Below are positions 1 to 8,345 of a DNA stretch of 64,000 bases, piece after piece. Under the pieces are notes generated by a model that saw only the letters and a list, made by a program, of their open reading frames with translations, searched no databases and was not told the DNA's origin. A program made the translations under genes and the position numbers. This stretch comes from Gammaproteobacteria bacterium (GTDB taxonomy: Bacteria; Pseudomonadota; Gammaproteobacteria; Enterobacterales; Psychrobiaceae): contig JABSRT010000003.1 of NCBI GenBank assembly GCA_013214945.1, positions 186,001 through 250,000 on the forward strand, given 5' to 3'. How positions within the stretch are numbered: position 1 is the stretch's first letter; every line of letters starts with the position of its first letter.

Positions 1-336
1 ATTTCGCTCTGGGGTAATAGTCATGCCGCCCAAAATAATATCACATTTATTGGTTTGCAATGCTGGGATGATCCCGTCCCATGCGGTATTTACAGGCACA
101 AATTTTACGCCAATAGAACGCGCCATATGTTTTGATAAGTCGATATCAAAACCAATAAAACGACCGTCTTTGGTTTTCATTTCAAAAGGCATGTAACCCG
201 CTTCGAAACAGACCTTTAATTCACCCGTATTGAGGATGTTCTCTAGTGCTGATTCGCCAGCAAAAGAGTAGGTTGCAGCTAACGAGCTGCATGAAAGAAC
301 CACACCTGCAGCAATGGTTTTCATGAACTTTTTCAT
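1..336 (-). CDS. Amino-acid-type ABC transporter periplasmic binding protein (N-terminal part)
   Basis: This is the first 112 codons of a family 3 solute-binding protein; the C-terminus lies beyond the left edge. The ATG is preceded on the minus strand by a GAGGAA ribosome site. Residues 1 to about 25 form a signal peptide with an Ala-rich cleavage region (SYSFAGES). The mature start shows the family pattern LNTGELKVCFEAGYMPFEM, followed by FIGFDIDLSKHMA and an ending in GGMTITPERN, the usual first lobe of polar amino acid binding proteins. The protein would act in the periplasm with an ABC permease not seen here. The ligand cannot be told from the fragment. Confidence 0.85.
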   Translation of the reverse strand, partial: MKKFMKTIAAGVVLSCSSLAATYSFAGESALENILNTGELKVCFEAGYMPFEMKTKDGRFIGFDIDLSKHMARSIGVKFVPVNTAWDGIIPALQTNKCDIILGGMTITPERN

Positions 337-879
337 AACATTCCTCATTATTAATTTATTTTTATTGATTGTATATTCAACAGCATCGTTGCTGTTGCAT
401 GCTAGGCTGGGTTAGCCTGAGCGGGCAAGAGTACCTTAATCAAGAACTACCTCACATACGGCTAAAGTCTTAGTATAAATTCAATAACTTACTCATCGGA
501 CGTGCACTACTTTGGTCGTGAAATATTAAGCGTTAAGCAAGGCCGTTATTATTTTCAACGCGGCAAGTGATAAGCACTCATATTGCGGTTAACAACTTAT
601 GTTGGTGCTCGGAGTTAGTCAGTTGGTGTTGACGTTACCATTGCTTAGTAAGTTGTATGAAATTTGTTAAATTTCATGACCTTAATATAAATTGTAATGT
701 TTGCATCTTCGGTTTTTATGTTAGTGTTGCCACTGATGTTGCTCAATGTCGGCGCAGTAATTTGGAAAATTAGCGCTTAGGCAGTTTTTGGCCCAGCACT
801 ATAGCAGCACCATTGCAGCAGCCACAGGCGCTGCACTTATTTAGTGCTCCAGAACAAAATGCACTAAACAAGCGCAAAC
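337..879. other. Non-coding gap between two minus-strand genes
   Basis: No convincing gene is seen in this 543-base stretch. It holds the upstream region of the binding-protein gene, a perfect inverted repeat at 657-677 (listed separately), and a short hairpin at 840-868 (8-bp arms TTTAGTGC/GCACTAAA) just beyond the stop of the PLP enzyme gene that could help end its transcript. Confidence 0.5.
657..677. repeat. Perfect inverted repeat, possible operator
   Basis: ATGAAATTT and AAATTTCAT flank a GTT centre, giving perfect 9-bp arms. It lies about 320 bases upstream of the binding-protein start, in AT-rich DNA. It could be a regulator site; nothing ties it to a particular protein. Confidence 0.3.
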
Positions 880-2106
880 TCATCTAAGCATTTCGGTTAA
901 CTCTTGGATCAAATCACTGGCGGCTTCCAAACCAATCGATAAACGAATAACGCCTTGACCGGCATAGCGCAGGTAATCGGCTTGTTGTTCTGGCGATAAT
1001 CGATAGGTCGCAGACATCAGTTCATCGGTTCGAATTAAAACCGCAAGGCTTCTCTGGTGGCCAATTGAAAAAGCATAATAAAATATCTTGGCCTCGGTCG
1101 AAAAACGCTGTTCAAGCAAATCCATATCATTGACTTGAAACACGATAACGCTGCCCGGTTGATCCATTTGTTTTTGAGCCAAATCGTATTGCGGATGAGA
1201 AGACAAACCAGGGTAGTTAACTTGGCTAACTCGCGGATGGTTTTCAAGCCAGGTTGCAATTTGATGGGCGGATTGGCACATCATATTCATGCGCGGATAA
1301 AGCGTTTCAATGCCGCGCATAATTAACCACGCATTATGCGGTGAAATTACTGCCCCGAGATATACGCCGGCTCTTGAACGAATTGACTCGATCAGTTTTT
1401 TTTCGCCAACCACACAGCCGCCTAACGCATCGCCATGACCATTGATGAATTTTGTTAATGAATGAATGACTAAATCGACCCCAAAATCAGCAGGACGAGT
1501 AATAACGGGTGTTGCAAACGTTGAGTCGACCGCCAATAAAATGTGTTGTGGTTTTAATAGGTCAGCAAGCGCCTGCAAGTCCGTGAGTCTTAATAGGGGG
1601 TTGCAGGGGGTTTCCGCAAAAACTAGCCGAGTATTAGGTTTTATTGCCGCAGCAACGTCAGCTATGTTTGACAGATTAACCGCGCTTACCTCAATCCCAA
1701 ATGAAGGCAAAATTTGTAATGCCAACTCATTGGTTGCCGCATAACAAACGTCGGCAATAATGAGATGATCACCGGATTTTAATAATGAGAAAAACACCGC
1801 TGAAATGGCCGCCATGCCCGATGCCGTTGCATAACCATCATCGCAATGTTCCAACGCCGCGACTCGTTGCTCTAATTGACGCACCGTTGGATTGGTCCAT
1901 CCGGCGTATGAAAAAGGCAATTGCGTTAAGTCGCCACAGCCATTAGCAGAGAAGCCGCCATCACCAGGGGTTAATTGATGATTAACCGACATCGATACAT
2001 TGGGGGAAATAGCTTGGGTATTAGGATCAAGCTGTAAGCCGGCATTAAGGGCTAATGTTTGTGGCTGATAATGATGAGGCTGAGCTTGAGCTTGAGATAT
2101 AGACAT
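880..2106 (-). CDS. Cys/Met metabolism PLP-dependent enzyme (cystathionine synthase/lyase or methionine lyase family)
   Basis: A 408-residue fold-type I PLP enzyme of the trans-sulfuration family. Visible landmarks are the NPT motif at 72-74, the SGMAAI turn near 96-101, the PLP aspartate in AVDSTFATP near 194, and the Schiff-base lysine K219 in SLTKFINGHGD. The GHGD after the lysine is like methionine gamma-lyase, but the catalytic Cys of that enzyme is replaced (CYAAT at 121-125). The motif usually read as Y-S/G-R before NPT is Y-A-G here, so the arginine that holds the partner subunit's PLP phosphate is missing. An Lrp-type regulator diverges from it and a homocysteine methyltransferase lies beyond, so a role in methionine or homocysteine turnover is likely. 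The exact reaction is not settled. Confidence 0.8.
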   Translation of the reverse strand: MSISQAQAQPHHYQPQTLALNAGLQLDPNTQAISPNVSMSVNHQLTPGDGGFSANGCGDLTQLPFSYAGWTNPTVRQLEQRVAALEHCDDGYATASGMAAISAVFFSLLKSGDHLIIADVCYAATNELALQILPSFGIEVSAVNLSNIADVAAAIKPNTRLVFAETPCNPLLRLTDLQALADLLKPQHILLAVDSTFATPVITRPADFGVDLVIHSLTKFINGHGDALGGCVVGEKKLIESIRSRAGVYLGAVISPHNAWLIMRGIETLYPRMNMMCQSAHQIATWLENHPRVSQVNYPGLSSHPQYDLAQKQMDQPGSVIVFQVNDMDLLEQRFSTEAKIFYYAFSIGHQRSLAVLIRTDELMSATYRLSPEQQADYLRYAGQGVIRLSIGLEAASDLIQELTEMLR

Positions 2107-2288
2107 AGTCGAATAACATTGAGCTTGAAATTAATGTCACTAGTATGGGGCTAAAACAAGGAGTATTCTCGTCAAAATAAAACAGATCTCAGGATCTTTT
2201 ATGCGTTATTATGGCGTTTTTGCAGAAAAACGGCAGGCACTGCTTAAGCTGTAAATTTACGCCAATGACATCAATATAAGATCCGCTC

Positions 2289-2753
2289 ATGATACTCGAC
2301 TCTTTTGACCTTAACATTCTCGACATTATTCAAAATGACTGCCGTTTACCGGCCGAAAAACTCGCCGAGCAAGTTGGCCTGTCCGCATCAGCGGTGCAAC
2401 GACGGTTAAAAAAATTAAGAGACGCTAAGGTTATCACCCAAGAAATTGCGGTGATCGATGCTCAATATACCGCGCACACGATTAGTTTTTTTGCTGGACT
2501 AGAAATAGAGCGAGACAATTATACCGCGTTAAGACAATTTAAGGCTTGGGCAGACGATAAGAAAAACATTCAACAAATTTATTACGTGACAGGCAGCGTT
2601 GACTTAATGGTGTTGGTAACCGCGCCGAGCGCACTTGAGTATGACGCTTTTATCGAGCAGTTAATGGCCGCCAATCCGTTGATAAAACGGGTGACGACCA
2701 ATGTAATACTCGATGCGCCAAAGAAAAGTTTTTATACCCCAACTAAGATATAA
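2289..2753 (+). CDS. Lrp/AsnC-family transcriptional regulator
   Basis: 154 residues with the standard two-part layout: an N-terminal helix-turn-helix (LDIIQNDCRLPAEKLAEQVG then LSASAVQRRLKKL, residues 10-45) and a C-terminal RAM/AsnC ligand domain ending in TTNVILDAPK. The start is an ATG shortly after the intergenic region shared with the divergent PLP enzyme. That arrangement matches amino-acid-sensing local regulators such as MdeR beside methionine lyase genes, so it probably controls the divergent gene in response to an amino acid. This target is inferred from position only. Confidence 0.88.
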   Translation: MILDSFDLNILDIIQNDCRLPAEKLAEQVGLSASAVQRRLKKLRDAKVITQEIAVIDAQYTAHTISFFAGLEIERDNYTALRQFKAWADDKKNIQQIYYVTGSVDLMVLVTAPSALEYDAFIEQLMAANPLIKRVTTNVILDAPKKSFYTPTKI

Positions 2754-2796
2754 AAAAGTAACTTGCAGCACACGGAGTTACATTAATAAGGGCTGC

Positions 2797-3711
2797 TTAA
2801 TCTTTTAAGCTTTGCGCAAGTTCCGCAATATATTCTGGACCAATGCCACAACAACCACCGATCAAGGTTGCGCCATTATCTATCCATTGTTGAGCCATTT
2901 TAGCATAAGCTAGTGGCGTGATATCTGCGCGTAACTCGTCTAAGCCGTCATTGGCTGTAGCATCTTTAGGTTGTGGAGGAAACGCATTGCCGTAGGCACC
3001 GAGCTTAATTGCTGGTGTACCACATTTAATTAAAGTCGCTTTAGCGACTATCAACGCTTCTTCAATTATTTCTGGCTGACTGCAGTTAAACAAAATGGCT
3101 TCAACACCGAGCTTAGTCATTGCTTCAACAGCATCAACAACTTTTTCACCAGAGCGCAGTAATGGCTGCTCTGTTTCTTCTGCATCTTCAATCGTAAAAG
3201 ACACCCAAATAGATTTTTCAACTTTTGAGCGTAGCTTAATTTGTTCGATAACTGCGGTGGCTTCTGAAATTAAACTCTGGGTTTCAAGCAACCAAAAATC
3301 TGCGTAGTTATCTAGTCCGGCAATCAGCGGTGATACAATTTCGGCGACGCGTTCAGGCACATAAAGATCTGCACGGTACGAGCCAAACAACGGAGGAATT
3401 GAACCGGCAACACGTACATTTTTAGCTGACTTTTTAGCGACAGCTTGTGCCACTTGGCCAGATGCTTCAATTAGCGCTAAACCACGTTTAGCAAATGCTT
3501 CTTCGCCAATATGAAAGGGCACCAGTGAATAACTATTGGTGGTAATAATGTCTGAGCCATTATCAATAAATGCCTGGTGCACCTCTGTAACAATCTCTGG
3601 TGCTTGCATCATGGCAAGTGCCGACCATTCTGGTTGCTTAAAGGGTGCGCCTCTTTTTTCTAACTCTCTGCCCATACCACCATCAAGAATGGTAATTTGA
3701 TTCTCATGCAT
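2797..3711 (-). CDS. mmuM: Homocysteine S-methyltransferase (MmuM-like)
   Basis: 304 residues, the length of stand-alone zinc-dependent homocysteine methyltransferases. The protein opens with ILDGGMGRELEKRG. It carries the first zinc cysteine in FNCSQPE (about residue 210) and the paired zinc cysteines in GGCCGIGPEYI at 287-288. Such enzymes move a methyl group from S-methylmethionine or S-adenosylmethionine to homocysteine, making methionine in the cytoplasm. It faces the Lrp-type regulator tail to tail and completes a small sulfur amino acid neighbourhood. The methyl donor cannot be read from sequence alone. Confidence 0.85.
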   Translation of the reverse strand: MHENQITILDGGMGRELEKRGAPFKQPEWSALAMMQAPEIVTEVHQAFIDNGSDIITTNSYSLVPFHIGEEAFAKRGLALIEASGQVAQAVAKKSAKNVRVAGSIPPLFGSYRADLYVPERVAEIVSPLIAGLDNYADFWLLETQSLISEATAVIEQIKLRSKVEKSIWVSFTIEDAEETEQPLLRSGEKVVDAVEAMTKLGVEAILFNCSQPEIIEEALIVAKATLIKCGTPAIKLGAYGNAFPPQPKDATANDGLDELRADITPLAYAKMAQQWIDNGATLIGGCCGIGPEYIAELAQSLKD

Positions 3712-3906
3712 AATAAACCTCGTAACTGGTCACAAACCGATAAAATAATGGCTGAACAATAATCGAAAATATGACTTGCTGCAATACCAAAAATGAATGA
3801 CATATTACTTGTAGTTATCGTTGATTTTTTTTACATAAAAATTAAAATATTGAAAATACAATTTTGGCCCTGCCATAATATCTTAGGCCAAGGCAGCACT
3901 AATTAA

Positions 3907-4311
3907 TCACAGTTTGCTATTGAGCCGCGGCCACTTTTTACTTGAAATATTGAGTAAGCGCAGAAACTTTGGACATTCCATATGATTAGTTTGCTTACAG
4001 GCGGCAGCATGGCGCAGGCCATCTCTCATCGCAATCATTTGTGATATTTGCTTATCAAGATCATCGGCTTTAGCTAACAGCAAATCACGATCAATTTCTA
4101 CGCCATCGGGTAGCAACATTTCACTTATCTCATCGAGCGATAAACCGACATTGCGCCCCAATGTTATTAAGGCGAGTGTGTCGATGACCTCTGGCGAATA
4201 ATAGCGCCTTAACCCATGGCGCCCGGCAGACTTTATCAGTCCTCTTTGTTCGTAGTATCGTAGTGTTGATGCGGGTAATCGAGCAATTTTAGCGACCTTT
4301 GCTATATCCAT
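3907..4311 (-). CDS. MerR-family transcriptional regulator
   Basis: 134 residues. The N-terminal winged helix is typical of MerR: MDIAKVAKIARLPASTLRYYEQRGLI is followed by an RRYYSPEVIDTL wing, then a dimerisation helix around residues 75-100. Two cysteines about six residues apart in the tail (ACKQTNHMEC) could bind a metal or sense a thiol or oxidant. The gene diverges from a methyltransferase gene, and the shared 83-bp gap holds a near-perfect dyad in a 19-bp promoter spacer, the hallmark of MerR-activated promoters. Activation of the methyltransferase and self-repression are therefore expected. Confidence 0.85.
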   Translation of the reverse strand: MDIAKVAKIARLPASTLRYYEQRGLIKSAGRHGLRRYYSPEVIDTLALITLGRNVGLSLDEISEMLLPDGVEIDRDLLLAKADDLDKQISQMIAMRDGLRHAAACKQTNHMECPKFLRLLNISSKKWPRLNSKL

Positions 4312-4321
4312 AAACTAGCCC

Positions 4322-4352
4322 TTGACTTAAAGTCGACTTGAAGTAGTAGCAT
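4322..4352 (+). promoter_or_regulatory. MerR-type promoter with over-long spacer and dyad operator
   Basis: A -35-like TTGACT (4322-4327) and -10-like TAGCAT (4347-4352) are separated by 19 bp, longer than the usual 17. An 18-of-20 dyad (ACTTAAAGTCGACTTGAAGT, 4325-4344) sits mostly in the spacer. This is the classical architecture in which MerR proteins twist the DNA to activate. It reads towards the methyltransferase at 4395. Confidence 0.6.
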
Positions 4353-4394
4353 AGACTGTATCATTAAATCATCATCGATAACGAGGAAACTAAG

Positions 4395-5015
4395 ATGTGG
4401 GATCAACGATATAGTACGCCTGAATATGCTTACGGAACCAAAGCGAACGACTTTTTAGTCGAAAACGTCACAACTATCCCTAAAGGTAAGGTGTTAAGTT
4501 TGGCTGAAGGTGAAGGGCGCAATGCGGTGTTTCTTGCGCAGCAGGGATACACAGTGACAGCGGTTGATGGATCTTTGGCCGGGATTGAAAAAGCGAAAAA
4601 GCTCGCAAAAATCAACAAGGTTGAAATTGAGTTTATTCATGCCGATTTAAATGACTATGAGCTTGGTGAAAATAAGTGGGACGCCATCATATCGATATTC
4701 TTTCCTTTGGCTTCAGCTCAACGCAGTAAACTCTATCAAAAAGTTGCCCGCGGATTAAAGACTAATGGGGTGTTTTTACTCGAAGCCTATACGCCTAAGC
4801 AAGTGGGTTTGGGTACTGGGGGCGGTAACTCTGTCGCCGTTATGCAATCGAAGCAATCATTAACCAATGAGCTTAAAGGCTTAGACTTTATCCATTTGGC
4901 TGAGATTGAGCGCAATGTGGTTGAGGGAATATACCATACGGGAGTTGGGGCGGTTATTCAGGCTATTGCTCAAAAGAACGAGCACAAGATGTTGGTAATT
5001 AAGCCACAATCTTAA
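4395..5015 (+). CDS. Class I SAM-dependent methyltransferase, MerR-controlled
   Basis: 206 residues. It opens with MWDQRYSTPEYAYGTKANDFL, the start typical of a small thiol/tellurite-type methyltransferase group (TehB/TPMT-like). The SAM-binding segment is VLSLAEGEGRNAVFLAQQG (about 33-51), with the acidic residue of strand 2 in VTAVDGS and a later FIHADL. The usual GxGxG loop is AEGEGRN, as in TehB-like proteins. An AGGAA-like site precedes the ATG. The MerR regulator next door suggests induction by a toxic compound that is then methylated. The substrate is unknown. Confidence 0.8.
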   Translation: MWDQRYSTPEYAYGTKANDFLVENVTTIPKGKVLSLAEGEGRNAVFLAQQGYTVTAVDGSLAGIEKAKKLAKINKVEIEFIHADLNDYELGENKWDAIISIFFPLASAQRSKLYQKVARGLKTNGVFLLEAYTPKQVGLGTGGGNSVAVMQSKQSLTNELKGLDFIHLAEIERNVVEGIYHTGVGAVIQAIAQKNEHKMLVIKPQS

Positions 5016-5021
5016 TTGTGG
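5004..5021 (+). terminator. Short hairpin at the methyltransferase stop
   Basis: CCACAAT-CTTA-ATTGTGG forms a 7-bp stem with a 4-base loop and overlaps the stop codon. It is followed only by a weak T-rich stretch, so terminator function is tentative. Confidence 0.4.
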
Positions 5022-5200
5022 TCTTGGTCTATTATCGCTTAAACTGCCACTGGTTAATTCAACATTTTTGTTGATAGAAATGAAAGGCTAGTTGATTCGG
5101 GATGACTGGCCGCGTTATTGAACCAATATCAGCTCGGTAAGCCGGGCATTAAGATTTAAATAAGTCATCTTTATGGCAGGAAAAATTACAGGGAAAATGA

Positions 5201-5800
5201 GTGAAAGATTTAACGAGCAATAACAATTTTCATGATCAAAGCTTCAATGGATTAAAATTTGGGCAACAGAGACTTGCAGGCAAAGAGTTTTATGATTGTA
5301 TCTTTAAGTCATGTGACTTTAGCGCCGCTGTTTTTTATAATTGTGAATTTAATAATTGCCAATTCATCGACTGTAATCTCAATAATTTAGAGGTCAATAA
5401 CGTTAAGTTTTCGGACGTTGAGTTTATCGACTGTAAAGTTATTGGGGTCAACTGGACAATGGCATACTGGCGAGGATTAGCCCTTAGTTCACCGTTAACA
5501 TTTAACCAATGCATGATTGATTCTTGTTCTTTTTATGGCTTAAATTTAGAGAAAATAGTCATTGCCGGCTGTCGCGCACATGATGTTGATTTTAGAGAAG
5601 CCAATTTGAAAGGGGCCAATTTTTCTGATACTGACTTAAGCCATAGCTTATTTAATAATACCAACCTTAGCGCTGCAAATTTCAATCAAGCTAAAAATTA
5701 CAACATTAATATCAAGAATAATACGGTTAAAAATGCCAGTTTTTGCCGCTATGAAGCGGTAAATTTGTTAACTTCGTTGGGTATTAACTTGATCGACTAA
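5201..5800 (+). CDS. Pentapeptide-repeat protein, Qnr/MfpA-like
   Basis: 199 residues built mostly of A(D/N)LxF-type repeats: F-x-x-C-x-F runs from about 28 to 85, a break around 85-105 (VNWTMAYWRG), then further repeats such as ANLKGANFSDTDLSHSLF to about 165. The tail LLTSLGINLID resembles the C-terminal helix of Qnr proteins (LLMERLGIAVIG in QnrB). The start is GTG after CAGGGAAAA; the ATG four bases earlier is out of frame. Qnr-type right-handed beta helices mimic DNA and shield gyrase and topoisomerase IV. That role is possible here but unproven, since many chromosomal pentapeptide proteins have no known function. Confidence 0.75.
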   Translation: MKDLTSNNNFHDQSFNGLKFGQQRLAGKEFYDCIFKSCDFSAAVFYNCEFNNCQFIDCNLNNLEVNNVKFSDVEFIDCKVIGVNWTMAYWRGLALSSPLTFNQCMIDSCSFYGLNLEKIVIAGCRAHDVDFREANLKGANFSDTDLSHSLFNNTNLSAANFNQAKNYNINIKNNTVKNASFCRYEAVNLLTSLGINLID

Positions 5801-5813
5801 CCTGTCACAACTT

Positions 5814-5835
5814 GCTAAGGTTAGCTAACCTTAGC
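5814..5835 (+). terminator. Perfect 22-bp palindrome after the pentapeptide gene
   Basis: GCTAAGGTTAG is followed directly by its reverse complement, then by GGTTAAATTTAA. It probably acts as a terminator or processing hairpin 14 bases past the stop. Confidence 0.5.
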
Positions 5836-5881
5836 GGTTAAATTTAACTTCAACCCCAATTCAAGATACCAAGGAAATTAG

Positions 5882-6265
5882 GTGCTTAAATCAATTCATC
5901 ATGCAGCAATAATTTGTTCCGATTACCAAGTGTCGAAGCACTTTTACGTGTCAATTCTTGGGCTGGAGCTTATTGCTGAAAACTATCGAGCAGAGCGCGA
6001 CTCATTTAAGCTTGATTTGAAATTACCCAATGGCGGTCAGGTCGAGTTGTTCTCTTTTACTAACTCACCGCAAAGACCCAGTTTCCCAGAAGCGTTAGGT
6101 TTGCGGCATTTGGCCTTTAATGTTGATAGTGTTGAAGCGGTTAGCGACTATCTCATGTCAAAAGGTATCGAGGTTGAACCGATTAGGGTTGACGAATACA
6201 CCAATAAAAAATTTACATTTTTTAGTGATCCTGACGGGCTACCATTAGAACTATATGAGCAATAA
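5882..6265 (+). CDS. VOC-family (glyoxalase/dioxygenase superfamily) protein, YaeR-like
   Basis: 127 residues, very close in pattern to E. coli YaeR: LKSIHHAAIICSDYQVSKHFY at the start, RAERDSFKLDLKLPNGGQVELFSF, then GLRHLAFNVD and FFSDPDGLPLELYEQ. Two beta-alpha-beta-beta-beta modules give the metal site His, Glu, His, Glu expected of the fold (HH near 6-7, VELF, GLRHLAF, PLELYE). The start is GTG preceded by AAGGAAATTAG. It is a cytoplasmic protein with no firmly assigned reaction. Confidence 0.85.
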   Translation: MLKSIHHAAIICSDYQVSKHFYVSILGLELIAENYRAERDSFKLDLKLPNGGQVELFSFTNSPQRPSFPEALGLRHLAFNVDSVEAVSDYLMSKGIEVEPIRVDEYTNKKFTFFSDPDGLPLELYEQ

Positions 6266-6332
6266 TTAAGATAAAAACTTATTTAACTAAAGATTAACTT
6301 AACTGTAAAAATAGTGACTAACGGGAGTATAA

Positions 6333-6722
6333 ATGATTACTGGCAGTTGCCTGTGCGGCAAAGTGAAATATGAAATCTCAGGACAAGTTGGCGATATAGT
6401 GCATTGCCATTGCAAAACATGCCGCAAAGCCCATGGCGCTGCATTTTCAAGTGTCGCTGCGGTTAAAGATATTGATTTTAAACTCTTTGGTAACAAGGCG
6501 CTAAGTTCATTCGAATCATCGGCTGGTAAAGTACGTTATTTTTGTGCCGGATGTGGCACGCAAATTTATGCCAAACGTCAAGCAACCGAACATATAATCT
6601 TGCGTTTAGGTTCACTCGATAGCGACCTAACAAGCAAAGAAAAGAACCATATTTGGGTCTCGCAAAAGGCCAGTTGGTATTTAATCAATAGTGATTTACC
6701 TCAGTGTGACGAATTTGAGTAA
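6333..6722 (+). CDS. GFA/CENP-V family zinc protein
   Basis: 129 residues with the zinc-binding pattern of the glutathione-dependent formaldehyde-activating family: GSCLCGKVKYEI (CxC), HCHCKTCRKAHGAAF (CxCxxC) and CAGCGTQIY (CxxC). GGGAG lies before the ATG. The family fold is certain. The enzymatic role is not, because most members are uncharacterised and true formaldehyde-glutathione activation is shown for few. A second family member lies at 35854-36261. Confidence 0.85.
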   Translation: MITGSCLCGKVKYEISGQVGDIVHCHCKTCRKAHGAAFSSVAAVKDIDFKLFGNKALSSFESSAGKVRYFCAGCGTQIYAKRQATEHIILRLGSLDSDLTSKEKNHIWVSQKASWYLINSDLPQCDEFE

Positions 6723-6767
6723 AGCTCATAGTTTGTCGTAGAACGCTGTATATTTTTGGAGAATTAA

Positions 6768-7103
6768 GTGGTCATTTGGCCTGCGATTATAAAATTAACG
6801 GACGACGACGAGTTACTCTATATTGCTGATCTCGCTCAATGGCATAGTGACGAAGATTTGCACTTTATAGGCTATGAACAACTGGACATGTTGATTGATA
6901 GCGCAGGGGCAATTCATTACCTTGATAAATGTAATAGTGATCGCTCACTACCTAATCCGACTGGAGAGTACATTGAGTTAGCGCGAGCAATTGACTTGGT
7001 TAAAGCTCACTTTTCATCGGTTGGTGCATGTTGCGCGGCTAAAATAACCGCGCGCTCTGTCGCCGACTTGGTTGATTGGGTTGGCCTTGATAACGACGCG
7101 TAA
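6768..7103 (+). CDS. Small conserved protein, DUF4144-like
   Basis: 111 residues starting at GTG after TTTTGGAGAATTAA. The opening VIWPAIIKLTDDDELLYIADLAQWHSD resembles the DUF4144 group known from marine gammaproteobacteria; I recall this resemblance and have not searched it. No signal peptide, membrane segment or catalytic motif is visible. It follows the GFA gene by 45 bases and may be co-transcribed. Function is unknown. Confidence 0.6.
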   Translation: MVIWPAIIKLTDDDELLYIADLAQWHSDEDLHFIGYEQLDMLIDSAGAIHYLDKCNSDRSLPNPTGEYIELARAIDLVKAHFSSVGACCAAKITARSVADLVDWVGLDNDA

Positions 7104-7133
7104 GCTACTTGTAACGATTGAATGTTATTAGCT

Positions 7134-8168
7134 CTAAAGACTTTCAGGCGTAATAATTTCAAAAGGTATGGTTCTTTGAATCGTAAACTCATTTGAATCT
7201 TGTTTAATGACGTCAATCATCGTTTTAACCAATAAATCGGACATCGGTGCCAGCGGATGGATCAACGTGGCGGTCACGATGCCAGCAGACAAATCTTGCA
7301 AGGTTTCTGGTCCGCTATCTCTGCAGATAAGCAGGATTTTTTTACGTCTTTTTTCGGGAATTTCGCGTAGCGCGCGAACCACACCCGAGATGCCGCCACC
7401 GAAAATTAAAATGCCAATTAAATCATCGGTGGTTGCTAGCAATTGTTTAACCATCTTATAAGCTTGCTCAGGGTTTTCATCGGTCGGGCGGCTATCTTCC
7501 ACGGTAAATTGAGGTGCATTTTCGCGGATATATGAGCGAAAACTCGCATCAGACACATCCTGACATTGGTAACGATGACTGCCAATAAACACCGCGATAC
7601 GCCCTGAGTTATTAACCATTTTTGTGATTAAATATGCTGCTGTTCTGCCTAGTTTCCAATTATCTGTGCCGACAAATGCGGCTCGTTCCGGCGCTGATTG
7701 GTCGGTTATATAAGCGACTACCGGCTTCTCCATTGCGGCTACTTCGCTAATGGCTTGACTAATTACTGGGTGATCGGGCGCAATAAGAGAAACAGCATCG
7801 CACTTTGTCGCCAGTGCTTTTAAATGATAGGCGAAATTTTCCGGAGTCAGCTCATCAACAAACTCAACTATCGGTTCAATAATTTCATCGCGGCGTCGAT
7901 GGCACGCTTTAACTATTTCTCGATTAATTAATTGATAGAGTGGGCGAGTCGATTGCTGCAGCAAAAAACCTAAGCGGTAGATCGGCGCCGCTTCGCGCAC
8001 ACGATATTCAATAGCACCCAAGCCATAAAAACCAATTTCTTCTGCTGCACTTTGCACACGTTGCATGGTGGCGTTGCGAACATTTTTCTGTCCACCTAAT
8101 AAACGATTAACTGTTGATACTGAAACACCTGCCGCTTCAGCTAAGTCGGTAATTGTTGGTCTTTTCAT
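7134..8168 (-). CDS. LacI-family transcriptional regulator of the adjacent catabolic island
   Basis: 344 residues from the ATG at 8168; a TTG two codons upstream (8174) is the alternative. The N-terminus is a LacI headpiece (ITDLAEAAGVSVSTVNRLLGG, with the hinge helix near 50). It is followed by a periplasmic-binding-like sensor domain of the type that binds sugars or polyols (GRTAAYLI, FIGSHRYQCQDVSDASF, GIVTATLIHP). It diverges from the transporter operon. A 67-bp element in the shared gap recurs before the second catabolic arm at 13160, so one regulator probably controls both. LacI proteins usually repress until a pathway sugar binds. Confidence 0.88.
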   Translation of the reverse strand: MKRPTITDLAEAAGVSVSTVNRLLGGQKNVRNATMQRVQSAAEEIGFYGLGAIEYRVREAAPIYRLGFLLQQSTRPLYQLINREIVKACHRRRDEIIEPIVEFVDELTPENFAYHLKALATKCDAVSLIAPDHPVISQAISEVAAMEKPVVAYITDQSAPERAAFVGTDNWKLGRTAAYLITKMVNNSGRIAVFIGSHRYQCQDVSDASFRSYIRENAPQFTVEDSRPTDENPEQAYKMVKQLLATTDDLIGILIFGGGISGVVRALREIPEKRRKKILLICRDSGPETLQDLSAGIVTATLIHPLAPMSDLLVKTMIDVIKQDSNEFTIQRTIPFEIITPESL

Positions 8169-8210
8169 CTTCAAAACTCTTTACTATTTATGTCATATTG
8201 AATGATACGT

Positions 8211-8277
8211 AATGATACGAAAACAACTATCTGTTGCTTTTAGTATTTCATATTTCGATTCGTTTGTGTATTTTTTA
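8211..8277 (+). promoter_or_regulatory. Shared control element, copy 1
   Basis: This 67-bp segment matches 12960-13026 at about 60 of 67 positions, although both lie between genes. It contains a dyad AAAACAAC-TATCT-GTTGCTTT (8220-8240) and an AT-rich tail ending in TTTGTGTATTTTTTA. It sits between the LacI gene and the transporter operon. It is best read as the promoter/operator recognised by the LacI regulator; that protein-DNA link is inferred. Confidence 0.65.
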
Positions 8278-8345
8278 TACCGAACTTAGAGAATCTTCCG
8301 ATTAGGTAGGTTTAATTATTTATATTGATGGAGAGGTAAATAACA

